From JAVKFY01 sp040223615 (GTDB lineage Bacteria; Pseudomonadota; Alphaproteobacteria; GCA-2731375), in contig JAVKFY010000072.1 of the NCBI GenBank assembly GCA_040223615.1, forward strand, positions 26,439-90,438: DNA of 64,000 bases, written 5' to 3'. The first letter of the stretch is position 1. Every line of letters begins with the position of its first letter. The notes beneath the pieces were generated by a model. That model ran no database searches and was not told the origin of the DNA. It saw only the letters and a list, made by a program, of their open reading frames with translations. Positions 53,598 through 61,233 of the stretch are shown piece by piece. The position numbers were made by a program, and so were the translations under genes.

Positions 53598-53613
53598 TCC
53601 GGCGAACGCCGGA
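53598..53613. terminator. Hairpin after comM
   Basis: TCCGGCG-AA-CGCCGGA is a perfect short stem just after the comM stop, followed by CCCCAGG. It may end the comM transcript, but the tail also fits the dispersed palindromic repeat. There is no T-run. Confidence 0.4.
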
Positions 53614-53737
53614 CCCCAGGACAATCGTCGCAGAGGATTCACGCGGCGGCGTGCGAGTATCAACAGGTGCCTTGAGCTCGGCGCCAGCCCGGACGGCAAG
53701 GTCATTCTCAGCGGGCTCCGTGAGCGGGAGGAAATCG

Positions 53738-54625
53738 ATGGTTTATCTGGCGACACCGCTGGCGGCGCCCGGCGCGCGGTTTCGCGAGTTGCTGGCCGCG
53801 CCCGGTATCCTGGGCATTCCCGGCGCGCACAATGGCATGGCGGCGTTGCAGGCGCGCGACGCCGGCTTCGACGCGCTGTACCTGTCCGGCGCGGCGATGA
53901 GCGCCTCGATGGGGCTGCCCGACGTCGGCCTGCTCGGCATCGACGATGTGCGCTTCTTCATACGCCAGGTCGCGGGCGCCAGCGGCTTGCCGTTGCTGGT
54001 CGATGGCGACACCGGGTTCGGCGAGGCACTGAATGCGATGCGCATGGTCGCCGCCTTCGAGGCCGCCGGCGCCGCGGCCGTCCACATCGAGGACCAGGTG
54101 CTGCCGAAGAAATGCGGCCACCTGGCCGACAAGCGACTGGTTTCGGCCGACGAGATGGCGGCCAAGATCGCGGCCTGCGCCCGGGCGCGGCGCGACCTCT
54201 ACCTGATCGCGCGGACCGATGCCGTCGCGGTGGAGGGCATGGATGCCGCTGTCGCGCGCGCGAAACGCTACGTGGCGGCCGGCGCCGACGCGGTCTTTCC
54301 CGAAGCGCTGACCTCGGCCGACATGTTCCGCGCCTTTGCCGAGGCGCTGCCGGGCGTGCCGCTGCTCGCCAACATGACCGAGTTCGGCAAGACCCCGATG
54401 CTCGGCGCCGACGAGTTCGAGGCGCTGGGCTATGCCATGGTGATCTGGCCGGTGAGCTCGCTGCGCGTCGCGAACAAGGCCCAGGAGGAGCTTTACGCGG
54501 CGCTCGCCGCCGAGGGAAAAACGTCAGCCATGCTGACCCGGATGCAGACACGCGATGCCCTCTATGCCACCCTGCGCTATGCCGAGTATGAGCGGCTCGA
54601 CGGCGAGCTGGCGCGGCGGACGTAG
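53738..54625 (+). CDS. PEP-mutase/isocitrate-lyase superfamily C-C lyase (methylisocitrate-lyase-like)
   Basis: The 295-aa TIM-barrel enzyme has PGAHNGMAALQARDAGFDALYLSGAAMS (about 27-54), the metal-binding DGDTGFG (about 87-93), IEDQVLPKKCGHL (about 110-122) with the catalytic KKCGH and a PrpB-like end. It cleaves 2-methylisocitrate or a related 2-hydroxy dicarboxylic acid. The start ATG has GGGAGGAAAT upstream. Another member of the family is encoded at 60339-61229. Which substrate each uses cannot be decided by eye. Confidence 0.88.
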   Translation: MVYLATPLAAPGARFRELLAAPGILGIPGAHNGMAALQARDAGFDALYLSGAAMSASMGLPDVGLLGIDDVRFFIRQVAGASGLPLLVDGDTGFGEALNAMRMVAAFEAAGAAAVHIEDQVLPKKCGHLADKRLVSADEMAAKIAACARARRDLYLIARTDAVAVEGMDAAVARAKRYVAAGADAVFPEALTSADMFRAFAEALPGVPLLANMTEFGKTPMLGADEFEALGYAMVIWPVSSLRVANKAQEELYAALAAEGKTSAMLTRMQTRDALYATLRYAEYERLDGELARRT

Positions 54626-54634
54626 GAGCGGAAG

Positions 54635-55033
54635 GTGGCGGCACGGTTGCGCGTCAGGTCGGGTCAGTTCGCGGTGCGCCGCCGCCGGCCGAAGGCGCGT
54701 GCCGTCGCGAAGCCGACCTGGCCGCCGGGCATCGGCCACAACCAGGGTCCGCCGCTGGACGAACCGACCCCGCCGTGGCGCGGCGGCGACCTCGCCGCTT
54801 ACTTTGCCTGGGAGGCCGCGTGCGAGGCCGCCTGGAAACAGCCGCCCTACGAGATCGTCATGCTGCGCCTGCGCCGCGCCGAGGCGCTGGGCATGACCTA
54901 CCGCCAGTACACCCTGGAGATCATGGAGCGCGGCCGCTACCTGCAGCCGGGCGATCTCGACGAGCCGCCCAGTCGTCCGCCCAGCGTTGCAGCGGCAGGA
55001 TCGCCTGCAGCAACTCGAGGCCCGGGCCGGTGA
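54635..55033 (+). CDS. Short protein with GHNQGPPLD motif, unknown function
   Basis: The 132-aa protein starts with GTG after TAGGAGCGGAA. It carries the GIGHNQGPPLDEP motif (about 33-45), recurrent in hypothetical proteins of alphaproteobacteria. A globular stretch AAYFAWEAACEAAWKQPPYEIVMLRLRRAEALGMTYRQYTLEIMERGRYL (about 54-103) follows. The last 30 residues lie antisense to the HxlR gene and look composition-driven. Function is unknown; it follows the lyase gene by nine bases. Confidence 0.65.
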   Translation: MAARLRVRSGQFAVRRRRPKARAVAKPTWPPGIGHNQGPPLDEPTPPWRGGDLAAYFAWEAACEAAWKQPPYEIVMLRLRRAEALGMTYRQYTLEIMERGRYLQPGDLDEPPSRPPSVAAAGSPAATRGPGR

Positions 55034-55274
55034 GCGCGTAACCGCCCTCCGCCGCGACGATTCCCGCGTCGCGCAACTCCGCCAGTCGGCGGTTCAGCAT
55101 CGTTGGCGAGACGTCGTCGCAGCGCGACCGCAGCGCGCGGAAGGTCAGTGCCTCGTCGCGCAGTTCCCAGATCACCCGCAACGTCCAGCGCCGGCCCAGC
55201 AGGTCCAGCAGCGCCATGATCGGCCGCCCGGTCGTCGAGCCGCGTACCGGATGGCCGGGTTTCGGTGTCGTCAT
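54921..55274 (-). CDS. HxlR-family transcriptional regulator
   Basis: The 117-aa winged-helix protein has PIMALLDLLGRRWTLRVIWELRDEALTFRALRSRCDDVSPTMLNRRLAELRDAGIV (about 18-73), the HxlR pattern. Its start was set at the ATG before MTTPKPG, although the frame is open further upstream. It faces the carboxymuconolactone-decarboxylase-like gene across two tandem palindromes that are its probable operators. Its 3' part overlaps the GHNQGPPLD gene by 113 bases in antisense. Confidence 0.9.
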   Translation of the reverse strand: MTTPKPGHPVRGSTTGRPIMALLDLLGRRWTLRVIWELRDEALTFRALRSRCDDVSPTMLNRRLAELRDAGIVAAEGGYALTGPGLELLQAILPLQRWADDWAARRDRPAAGSGRAP

Positions 55275-55289
55275 CGTCACCTCTTGACG

Positions 55290-55329
55290 TGCTACATAAA
55301 GCGTAGCATATGCTACGGATAGTGTAGCA
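55290..55329. promoter_or_regulatory. Two tandem operator palindromes, likely for HxlR
   Basis: TGCTAC-N7-GTAGCA occurs twice (55290-55308 and 55311-55329), 21 bases apart, which is two helical turns. This suits two dimers bound side by side on one face. A TTGACG at 55284-55289 could be a -35 box for the CMD gene, with the operators covering its spacer and -10. This would let HxlR repress both itself and the enzyme gene. Confidence 0.75.
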
Positions 55330-55343
55330 CAAAGGAGCTCACC

Positions 55344-55940
55344 ATGAGCAGCCCCCGCATCGCTCCGCTCGACCCGCCCTACGCGCCCGAGACCCAGGCC
55401 GACTTCGACCGGGTGATGAAGGGCGCGCCGCCGATTGCACTGTTCCGCACCATCGCCCGCGACCGCCGGCTGCTGCAGCGGTTCTTCGGCGGCGGCCTGC
55501 TGGACCGCGGAAATCTCACCATCACCGAGCGCGAGACCATGATCCTGCGCACCACGGCGCGGCACGGCTGCGTGTACGAGTGGGGTGTGCATGTGCGCAT
55601 CTTCGCTGACGCCGCACATCTGACTCACGCACAGGTGTCGGCGCTGACTCACGGCGCGACTCATGCCGTGACTCACGATCCGACTCTCACCGACGACCAG
55701 CACCTGATCGTGCGGCTGGCCGACGCGCTGTATGACGCCAGCCGGGTCGACGATGCGCTGTGGGCCGAGCTGGCGGCGCGCTGGGACGATGCGGCGCTGC
55801 TGGAGCTGCTGATGCTGGCCGGCTTCTACGCCAAGGTGTCGTACGTCGCCAACGCGCTGCGCTTGCCGCCGGAGCCCGGCACGCCGGATTTCAATGACGT
55901 TGCGCCCGACGGAACCACCACAGGAACAGCGGCCCGGTGA
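55344..55940 (+). CDS. Carboxymuconolactone decarboxylase family protein
   Basis: The 198-aa helical protein has LTITERETMILRTTARHGCVYEWGVHVRIF (about 57-86), where Cys, Glu and His form the CMD/AhpD active-site pattern C-x3-E-W-x2-H. It matches the carboxymuconolactone-decarboxylase or peroxidatic AhpD-like class. The ribosome site AAAGGAGC is directly before the ATG. The His-rich loop LTHAQVSALTHGATHAVTHDPT (about 92-113) uses ACT for every Thr, whereas the surrounding gene uses ACC; it carries five GACTC sites. The last 50 bases overlap the convergent MFS gene. Confidence 0.88.
   Translation: MSSPRIAPLDPPYAPETQADFDRVMKGAPPIALFRTIARDRRLLQRFFGGGLLDRGNLTITERETMILRTTARHGCVYEWGVHVRIFADAAHLTHAQVSALTHGATHAVTHDPTLTDDQHLIVRLADALYDASRVDDALWAELAARWDDAALLELLMLAGFYAKVSYVANALRLPPEPGTPDFNDVAPDGTTTGTAAR
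55622..55686 (+). repeat. Five phased GACTC sites inside the CMD-family gene
   Basis: GACTC occurs at 55622, 55646, 55658, 55670 and 55682, spaced 24, 12, 12 and 12 bases. Every copy comes from an ACT threonine codon preceded by a codon ending in G. GANTC is the CcrM methylation target in alphaproteobacteria. Confidence 0.6.
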
Positions 55941-57030
55941 GGTAGAAGGCGGCGCAGGCCTGTAGTGGCGTCGCCGGGTCGGGCCAGATCTCACCGAGCC
56001 AGCCGGCCACCGGCGGCGCGGCGGTGTTGCCGAAATACCAGACGGTCATGAACAGGCCGAGCGCCACCGCGCGATGCTTGGGCGCCACCACTTCGGCCGG
56101 CAGCGCCATGATCGCGCCGGCCGGCGCCGAGCCGATCAGGCCCATGATCACGAACAACCACAGCGCGCCGTCCAGCACCGGCACCAGCCAGGCACAAACG
56201 CCCCAGACCAGGATACCGGTCAGGATCACCGCGTTTGGCCGGCCGCGCGAGGCGATCCAGCCGCCGGCCGGGATCACCAGCATCGGCAGCCAGGCCATCA
56301 GTCCGAGCGAGATGGCGATGCGGCCGGGCGCCACGCCCGCCGCCACCAGCGCCGTCGGCAGGAAGCTCAGGTAGGCGAAGAACGGCGCCATGAACATCGC
56401 GAACAGGCCGCCGGCGATCAGCACCAGCTTGACCTCTCGCCGGGCCGGCCAGCTCCAGGCGATGCTGTCCGGCTCCAGCCCCGGCGGCCGGCGGTAGACC
56501 AGCGCCGTCAGCAGCAGCGCGAGCGCCGCCAGCGCCCCGGTCGAGGCGATCCCCAGGCGCCAGTCGGCCGCCGCGCCCAGCGGCGCAAACAGCAACAATG
56601 AGAGTCCGGTGCCGACCGGCTGCGCGCTGGAGATCACCGCGACGGCAAGCGCCAGGCGCGGGCCGGCGAACCAGTCGTAGGCCATCTTGCCGTTCAGCAC
56701 CATGACCACCGCCGCGCCGACGCCGCCCAGCACGCGCCCGGCATAGAGCATCGTCAGGCCATCGGCCGACGCCGCCAGCGCCGCGCCGGCGGCCAGGCAG
56801 GCGAAGCCGGCCAGGCACATCGCCTTGTCGCCGAAGCGCTGGCCCAGCAGCCCGCCCGGCAGCGCCAGCAGCAGGCCCGGCGCCATGAACAGGCCGACCA
56901 GCGTGCCGATCGCCGCCAGGCCGATGCCGAGGTCGGCGATCATCGCCGGCGCCACCGCGCCGATCATCTGGTACTGGTAGCCGATGGCGGTGCGCGCGAG
57001 CGCCAGCACCAGCAGGATCGCCAGCTTCAT
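55891..57030 (-). CDS. Major facilitator superfamily transporter
   Basis: The 379-aa inner-membrane protein has twelve hydrophobic segments. It carries a weak MFS signature LLALPGGLLGQRFGDKAMCLAG (about 54-75) and EVVAPKHRAVALGLFMTVWYFGN (about 315-337). Its ATG overlaps the EamA gene stop (ATGA), so the two transporters are coupled. Substrate is unknown. It shares the last 50 bases with the convergent CMD-family gene. Confidence 0.9.
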   Translation of the reverse strand: MKLAILLVLALARTAIGYQYQMIGAVAPAMIADLGIGLAAIGTLVGLFMAPGLLLALPGGLLGQRFGDKAMCLAGFACLAAGAALAASADGLTMLYAGRVLGGVGAAVVMVLNGKMAYDWFAGPRLALAVAVISSAQPVGTGLSLLLFAPLGAAADWRLGIASTGALAALALLLTALVYRRPPGLEPDSIAWSWPARREVKLVLIAGGLFAMFMAPFFAYLSFLPTALVAAGVAPGRIAISLGLMAWLPMLVIPAGGWIASRGRPNAVILTGILVWGVCAWLVPVLDGALWLFVIMGLIGSAPAGAIMALPAEVVAPKHRAVALGLFMTVWYFGNTAAPPVAGWLGEIWPDPATPLQACAAFYLTGPLFLWWFRRAQRH

Positions 57031-57908
57031 CGCCGCGCCACCAGGAACACGCCGATCGAGGCCAGCACCAGCCCGGCGACGGCGAGCGGCGCCAACGCCT
57101 CGCCCAGCAGCAGCCAGCCGGCGATCCCGACCACGCCCGGCACCAGATAGAAGTTCGCCGCCACGCGCCCGGCCGCGCCCCGGTTCAGCATGAAGTAGTA
57201 CAGCGCCATACCGCCGACCGAGACCGCGACGATGTTCCAGCCGATGGTGATCCAGGCGACGGCCGAGTTGTCGGACACCGGCGTCTCGAACAGGGCGGTC
57301 AGCACCATCCCCAGCACCGCCGCGGCGCCGAGCTGCACCGTCGTTGCCGGCAGCAGCGCGACGCCGCGCCCATGCTGGCCATAGAGCAGCGTGCCGCCGG
57401 CCAGCCCGGCGATGCCGATCGCGCCCAGCACCATTGCCTCGACCTCGGCCTCGGTGCCCAGCGCCTTCGGGGCCACCACGATGGCGACGCCGACGGCGCC
57501 CAGCACCAGCCCGACCCAGGCCTTCCAGCCCAGCCGCTCGCCCAGCATCGGCACCGCCAGCAGCGCGATGATCAATGGGTTCAGCGACTGCAGCAGCGCG
57601 ATCACCGCCGCGTTCACCGTGACCATGGCGACATGGAAGGCGGCCAGCGCGACCCCGTTCAGCAGCGCCCCGGCCAGCGCCAACCGCCACCAGCGACCGC
57701 GCAAGCTTACCCACGACGCGCGGGTGATCGCACAGAGCAACAGCAGCAACAGCGTCGCGCCGAGCAGCCGCAGGGTCACGAAGTAGAGCGGCGAGACATG
57801 CTGCAGCCCGACCCGCGCGGTGATGAACGACGTGCTCCACAGCGCGATGAACGCGAAGGGTGCGAGACGGACGAGCGGCGATGCTGCAGGGGATAAGGCG
57901 GCGGACAT
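57027..57908 (-). CDS. EamA/DMT-family transporter
   Basis: The 293-aa protein has ten helices in two EamA repeats, beginning LAPFAFIALWSTSFITARVGLQHVSPLYFVTLRLLGA (about 15-51) with WSTSF and later ALLQSLNPLIIALLAVPMLGERLGWKAWVGLVLGAVGV (about 105-142). It is a drug/metabolite-type exporter with unknown substrate. The start was set at 57908; the frame extends upstream without a good ribosome site. It faces the ArsR gene divergently. Confidence 0.88.
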   Translation of the reverse strand: MSAALSPAASPLVRLAPFAFIALWSTSFITARVGLQHVSPLYFVTLRLLGATLLLLLLCAITRASWVSLRGRWWRLALAGALLNGVALAAFHVAMVTVNAAVIALLQSLNPLIIALLAVPMLGERLGWKAWVGLVLGAVGVAIVVAPKALGTEAEVEAMVLGAIGIAGLAGGTLLYGQHGRGVALLPATTVQLGAAAVLGMVLTALFETPVSDNSAVAWITIGWNIVAVSVGGMALYYFMLNRGAAGRVAANFYLVPGVVGIAGWLLLGEALAPLAVAGLVLASIGVFLVARR

Positions 57909-57955
57909 GGAGGCGTCGATTGGTTCACACGGCGCGGAGCCAGGCAAGTGCGGTC

Positions 57956-57984
57956 TTGACATGCAACCAAAAGGTTGCATTAAT
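57956..57984 (+). promoter_or_regulatory. ArsR promoter with palindromic operator in its spacer
   Basis: A consensus -35 TTGACA (57956-57961) is followed 17 bases later by ATTAAT as -10. The spacer contains the perfect palindrome ATGCAACC-N4-GGTTGCAT (57961-57980). A repressor on this site would cover the polymerase contacts, so autorepression by the ArsR protein encoded 7 bases beyond the -10 is likely. Confidence 0.72.
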
Positions 57985-57990
57985 TCGGAC

Positions 57991-58317
57991 ATGGAAGCGG
58001 ACGCGGTGTTCAAGGCACTGGCCGACGCGAGCCGCCGGGACCTGCTGGACCGACTGTTCGACCGCAACGGCCAGACGCTGGGGGAGCTCACCAAGGGGTT
58101 GGCGATGAGCCGCCAAGCGGTGACCAAGCACCTGGCCATCCTGGAGGCGGCGAACCTGGTGATCACGCTCAGACGCGGGCGCAAGAAGTTTCACTACCTC
58201 AATCCGGTGCCGATCCAGCTGATCGCCGCACGCTGGATTGGCAAGTACGACGAGGCCCGGGCCGCGGCCCTGGTCGACCTGAAACGCGAACTGGAGAACG
58301 ACGATGGACAAGGTTGA
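57991..58317 (+). CDS. ArsR-family winged-helix regulator
   Basis: The 108-aa protein matches the ArsR type that pairs with AHSA1-domain proteins: FKALADASRRDLLDRLFDRNGQTLGELTKGLAMSRQAVTKHLAILEAANLVITLRRGRKKFHYLNPVPI (about 6-75). No metal-binding ELCVCDL motif is present, so the effector is probably not arsenic or zinc. It overlaps the next gene by 14 bases. Confidence 0.92.
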   Translation: MEADAVFKALADASRRDLLDRLFDRNGQTLGELTKGLAMSRQAVTKHLAILEAANLVITLRRGRKKFHYLNPVPIQLIAARWIGKYDEARAAALVDLKRELENDDGQG

Positions 58318-58753
58318 GCTGAACGCGCCGGCGTTCGTCTACGCGATCTACATCAAAGCCGCGCCCGAAGCCGTGTGGCGAGCGCTGACGCGGCCGGAGT
58401 TCACCGAGAAATTCTGGTGGGGCCGGCGCTTCGAGGGCGAGTGGCGCCAGGGCGCGTCGTTGACGCTGCGGGCGCCTGACGGCGAGCCGGACTTCACCAG
58501 TGAGGTGCTGGAATGCGAACCGCCGCGCCGGCTGGTCTACACCTTCGACGTGACCAAGAGCGACGAGCCGGCGAGCCGCGTGATCTACGAGATCGAGACC
58601 GTCGGCGACTCCGTTCGCCTCACCGTCACGCATGACCATTTCTTGCCCGACAGCAAGGTCCGCGACGGTGTCGCCAACGGCTGGCCCGGCATCCTCTCAG
58701 GTCTCAAGACGCTGCTGGAGACCGGCGCGACGCTGGACCTGAAAGTGGCCTGA
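58304..58753 (+). CDS. SRPBCC/AHSA1-domain protein
   Basis: The 149-aa protein has VYAIYIKAAPEAVWRALTRPEFTEKFWWGRRFEGEWRQGA (about 12-51) and RLVYTFDVTK (about 76-85), the START-like AHSA1 cavity fold. Proteins of this type encoded with an ArsR regulator are common; they probably bind a small hydrophobic ligand. The overlap with the ArsR gene indicates coupling. Confidence 0.9.
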   Translation: MDKVELNAPAFVYAIYIKAAPEAVWRALTRPEFTEKFWWGRRFEGEWRQGASLTLRAPDGEPDFTSEVLECEPPRRLVYTFDVTKSDEPASRVIYEIETVGDSVRLTVTHDHFLPDSKVRDGVANGWPGILSGLKTLLETGATLDLKVA

Positions 58754-58754
58754 C

Positions 58755-59441
58755 CTAGCCGCGAACGAAGCGCCCGATCCAGCGGCCCATCTCGGCGTTG
58801 TGCGGGCTGGTGGCGAGACTGGCGGCGAAGCGCTCGTAGGTCGGCTGGTCGAGTTCGCCGTGGCGCAGCTCGACCAGCGCCTTGGCGATCGCCATGGTCA
58901 TTTCCGGATGGCCCTGCACCGAGAAGACGTTGCGGCCGACGGTCATCGCCTCGTAGGGGCAGAAGTCGCTCGACGCGAGAACCTCCGCGCCTTCGGGCAG
59001 GATCGTCACCTGGTCCTGGTGCGAGACGATGGCGGCGAAGTCGGCGCGGTCGATCAGGCCGTCCGGTTTCGTCGCCTGCGCGGTGCGCACCCCCAGGCCC
59101 CAGCCGCGCCGCTCGACCTTGCCGCCGAAGGCCTGCGCCGCGAGCTGATGGCCGAAGCAGATGCCGACGACCTTGCGCTCGGCGGCCGCGGCGCGGCGCA
59201 TGAAGTCCTCCAACGCCAGCATCCACGGCTCGCGGTCGAAGGCGGTGGCCGGCGACCCGGTGACGACGTAGGCGTCGTAGTCGTCGACCGCCGGCAACTC
59301 GCCGTCCAGCGCCTGCGTGTGGCCAAAGCGCGCCTCGGGCAGCGCCGGGCACAGCAGCGCCTCGAACAGCACCTGATAGGGCGGATAGATATCCGCCATG
59401 CTCGGCCGCGGCACGCCGCAGACCAGGGTACAGACGCGCAA
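58755..59441 (-). CDS. Class I glutamine amidotransferase domain protein
   Basis: The 228-aa protein has the nucleophile Cys95 in VVGICFGHQLAAQAFGG and the His178-x-Glu180 dyad in SVQGHPEM, so the full triad is present. VVTGSP (59-64) is the conserved oxyanion strand. It is a free-standing amidotransferase of the GMP-synthase/GuaA-like or gamma-glutamyl-peptide hydrolase type. It ends one base from the convergent AHSA1 gene and lies six bases downstream of the aldolase gene. Confidence 0.9.
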   Translation of the reverse strand: MRVCTLVCGVPRPSMADIYPPYQVLFEALLCPALPEARFGHTQALDGELPAVDDYDAYVVTGSPATAFDREPWMLALEDFMRRAAAAERKVVGICFGHQLAAQAFGGKVERRGWGLGVRTAQATKPDGLIDRADFAAIVSHQDQVTILPEGAEVLASSDFCPYEAMTVGRNVFSVQGHPEMTMAIAKALVELRHGELDQPTYERFAASLATSPHNAEMGRWIGRFVRG

Positions 59442-59447
59442 GTGGGC

Positions 59448-60221
59448 TCAGCCCTTCTTCAACGCCGCGATCCCCGCCGACAGGGCGCCGTGCAGCAGCA
59501 TCGCGTCGAACTGGTACGACATCATGCGAAACCCCTGGTCGAGCCAGGCCCGGCCCATCTCCAGGGTCGGCGCCAGGCAGCCGGCGGTCTTGTCATGGCG
59601 CCGGGCGGCGTCGAGCAGCAACTCCACCGCCGCCTTGAAATCGGGATGGTCGAACTGTCCCGCAATCCCCATCGACATCGACAGGTCGGCGTGGCCCAGG
59701 TGGCCGACGTCGATGCCGTCCACGGCCATGATCTCGTCGACGTTGCGGATGCCCTTGGCGGTCTCGATCAGCGCGATCACCATGGTGCGCGCGTTGCTGG
59801 TCGCCATCATGTCGGTCAGGGCCGTGCCGAAGTCCCAGTCATCGTGGCCGGCGCCGGCCATCGCGCCGCGCACGCCGACCGGCGGATAGCGGGTATAGGA
59901 GACCAGCCGCTTGGCCTCCTCCGCGCTCTCCACCATCTGCGCCATCACGCCGAAGGCGCCGACGTCGAGCAGGCGGGCGATGAACTGGTAGTCCTTGCCG
60001 GGCGGCCGCACCAGCGGCGTGATCCCGGCGCCGCGGCACAGCGCGAACTGCGCCTTCATGTCGGACAGCGAGGCGCCGGAATGCTCCATGTCGTAGAGCG
60101 CGAAGTCGGCCCCCGCATTGGCCAGCAGCGCCGGCAGCCCCGGCGTGTAGAAGTCGAACACCATGGTGCCGAACGCGGTCTCCCCGGCGGCGAGCCGGGC
60201 CTTCAACGGATTGTCACGCAT
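59448..60221 (-). CDS. HpcH/HpaI-family aldolase
   Basis: The 257-aa class II pyruvate-type aldolase has YDMEHSGASLSDMKAQF (about 44-60), TPLVRPPGKDYQFIARLLDVGAFGVMAQMVESAEEAKRLVSYTRYPPVGVRG (about 70-121) and ALIETAKGIRNVDEIMAVDGIDVGHLGHADLSMSMG (about 148-183), with Glu and Asp metal ligands. It cleaves 2-keto-3-hydroxy acids to pyruvate and an aldehyde. ATG 60221 with GGGAGA upstream was chosen over 60284. Confidence 0.92.
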   Translation of the reverse strand: MRDNPLKARLAAGETAFGTMVFDFYTPGLPALLANAGADFALYDMEHSGASLSDMKAQFALCRGAGITPLVRPPGKDYQFIARLLDVGAFGVMAQMVESAEEAKRLVSYTRYPPVGVRGAMAGAGHDDWDFGTALTDMMATSNARTMVIALIETAKGIRNVDEIMAVDGIDVGHLGHADLSMSMGIAGQFDHPDFKAAVELLLDAARRHDKTAGCLAPTLEMGRAWLDQGFRMMSYQFDAMLLHGALSAGIAALKKG

Positions 60222-60338
60222 CAATGAATCTCCCTCGGTGATCTTAGAGGTATTGCGCGAAGCCGGCACCAGCCCTCGTGGCAAAGACTCCCGCAGGACG
60301 GCCGGCTATGCTGGCGTCAGCTTTTTGGGAGGTATGTG

Positions 60339-61229
60339 ATGGCGGGCAGCGACAGCAAGGCGCAACGGACGGCGAAGCTGGTCCAGCGCATCAGGGCCAA
60401 GCAGTTCACCGCGGCGCCGGGCGTGTTCGAGCTGATCTCGGCGCGGATCGCCGACTCCATGGGGTTCGATGCGCTGTACATGACCGGTTACGGCACCGTC
60501 GCCTCATATCTCGGCGAACCGGACGCCGGCCTGGCGACCTATTCCGACATGGTCGACCGCGTGGCGACGATCTGCGCCCACACCGAGACACCGCTGATCG
60601 CCGACGGCGACACCGGCTATGGCGGCCTGCTGAACGTCGCCCACACGGTACGCGGCTACGAGCGCGCCGGCGCCGCCGCGATCCAGCTCGAGGACCAGGA
60701 GTTTCCCAAGAAATGCGGTCACACGCCGGGCCGCCGGGTGGTGCCGCTGGAAGACGCCGTGGCCAAGATCAAGGTCGCGGTCGATGCCCGCCACGACGAC
60801 GACTTCCTGGTCATCGCCCGCACCGACGCCCGCACCGCGCTTGGCCTCGACGAGGCGCTGCGCCGGGCGGAGGCGTTTGCCGAAGCCGGCGCCGACGTGC
60901 TGTTCGTGGAGAGCCCGGAAACCGAGGACGAGATGCGCCGGATCTGCGGCAGCTTCGACAAGCCGCTGCTGGCCAACATGGTCGACGGCGGCCGCACCCC
61001 GGTGCTGAGCGCCGAAGTGCTGGCCGATCTCGGCTATGCCATCGCGATCTACCCGGCGACCGGCTTCCTCGCCGTCGGTCAGGCGTTGAACGACGTCTAC
61101 ACGCACCTGCGGCGCACCGGATCGTCGGCCGGCGTGCCGACGCCGCTCTACGATTTCAACGAATTCTCCAAGATGGTCGGCTTCGAGAAGGTCTGGGACT
61201 TCGAGAAGCGCTGGGCCGGTCAGGGCTGA
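60339..61229 (+). CDS. PEP-mutase/isocitrate-lyase superfamily lyase
   Basis: The 296-aa TIM-barrel enzyme has ADGDTGYGG (88-96) for Mg2+, IQLEDQEFPKKCGH (115-128) with the catalytic KKCGH, and ARTDARTALGLDEALRRAEAFAEAGADVLFVESP (about 156-190). It belongs to the same superfamily as the gene at 53738 but is a clearly different paralogue. The ribosome site GGGAGG lies 6 bases before ATG 60339, which favours this start over GTG 60336. It precedes an enoyl-CoA hydratase by four bases. Confidence 0.9.
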   Translation: MAGSDSKAQRTAKLVQRIRAKQFTAAPGVFELISARIADSMGFDALYMTGYGTVASYLGEPDAGLATYSDMVDRVATICAHTETPLIADGDTGYGGLLNVAHTVRGYERAGAAAIQLEDQEFPKKCGHTPGRRVVPLEDAVAKIKVAVDARHDDDFLVIARTDARTALGLDEALRRAEAFAEAGADVLFVESPETEDEMRRICGSFDKPLLANMVDGGRTPVLSAEVLADLGYAIAIYPATGFLAVGQALNDVYTHLRRTGSSAGVPTPLYDFNEFSKMVGFEKVWDFEKRWAGQG

Positions 61230-61233
61230 CGCC

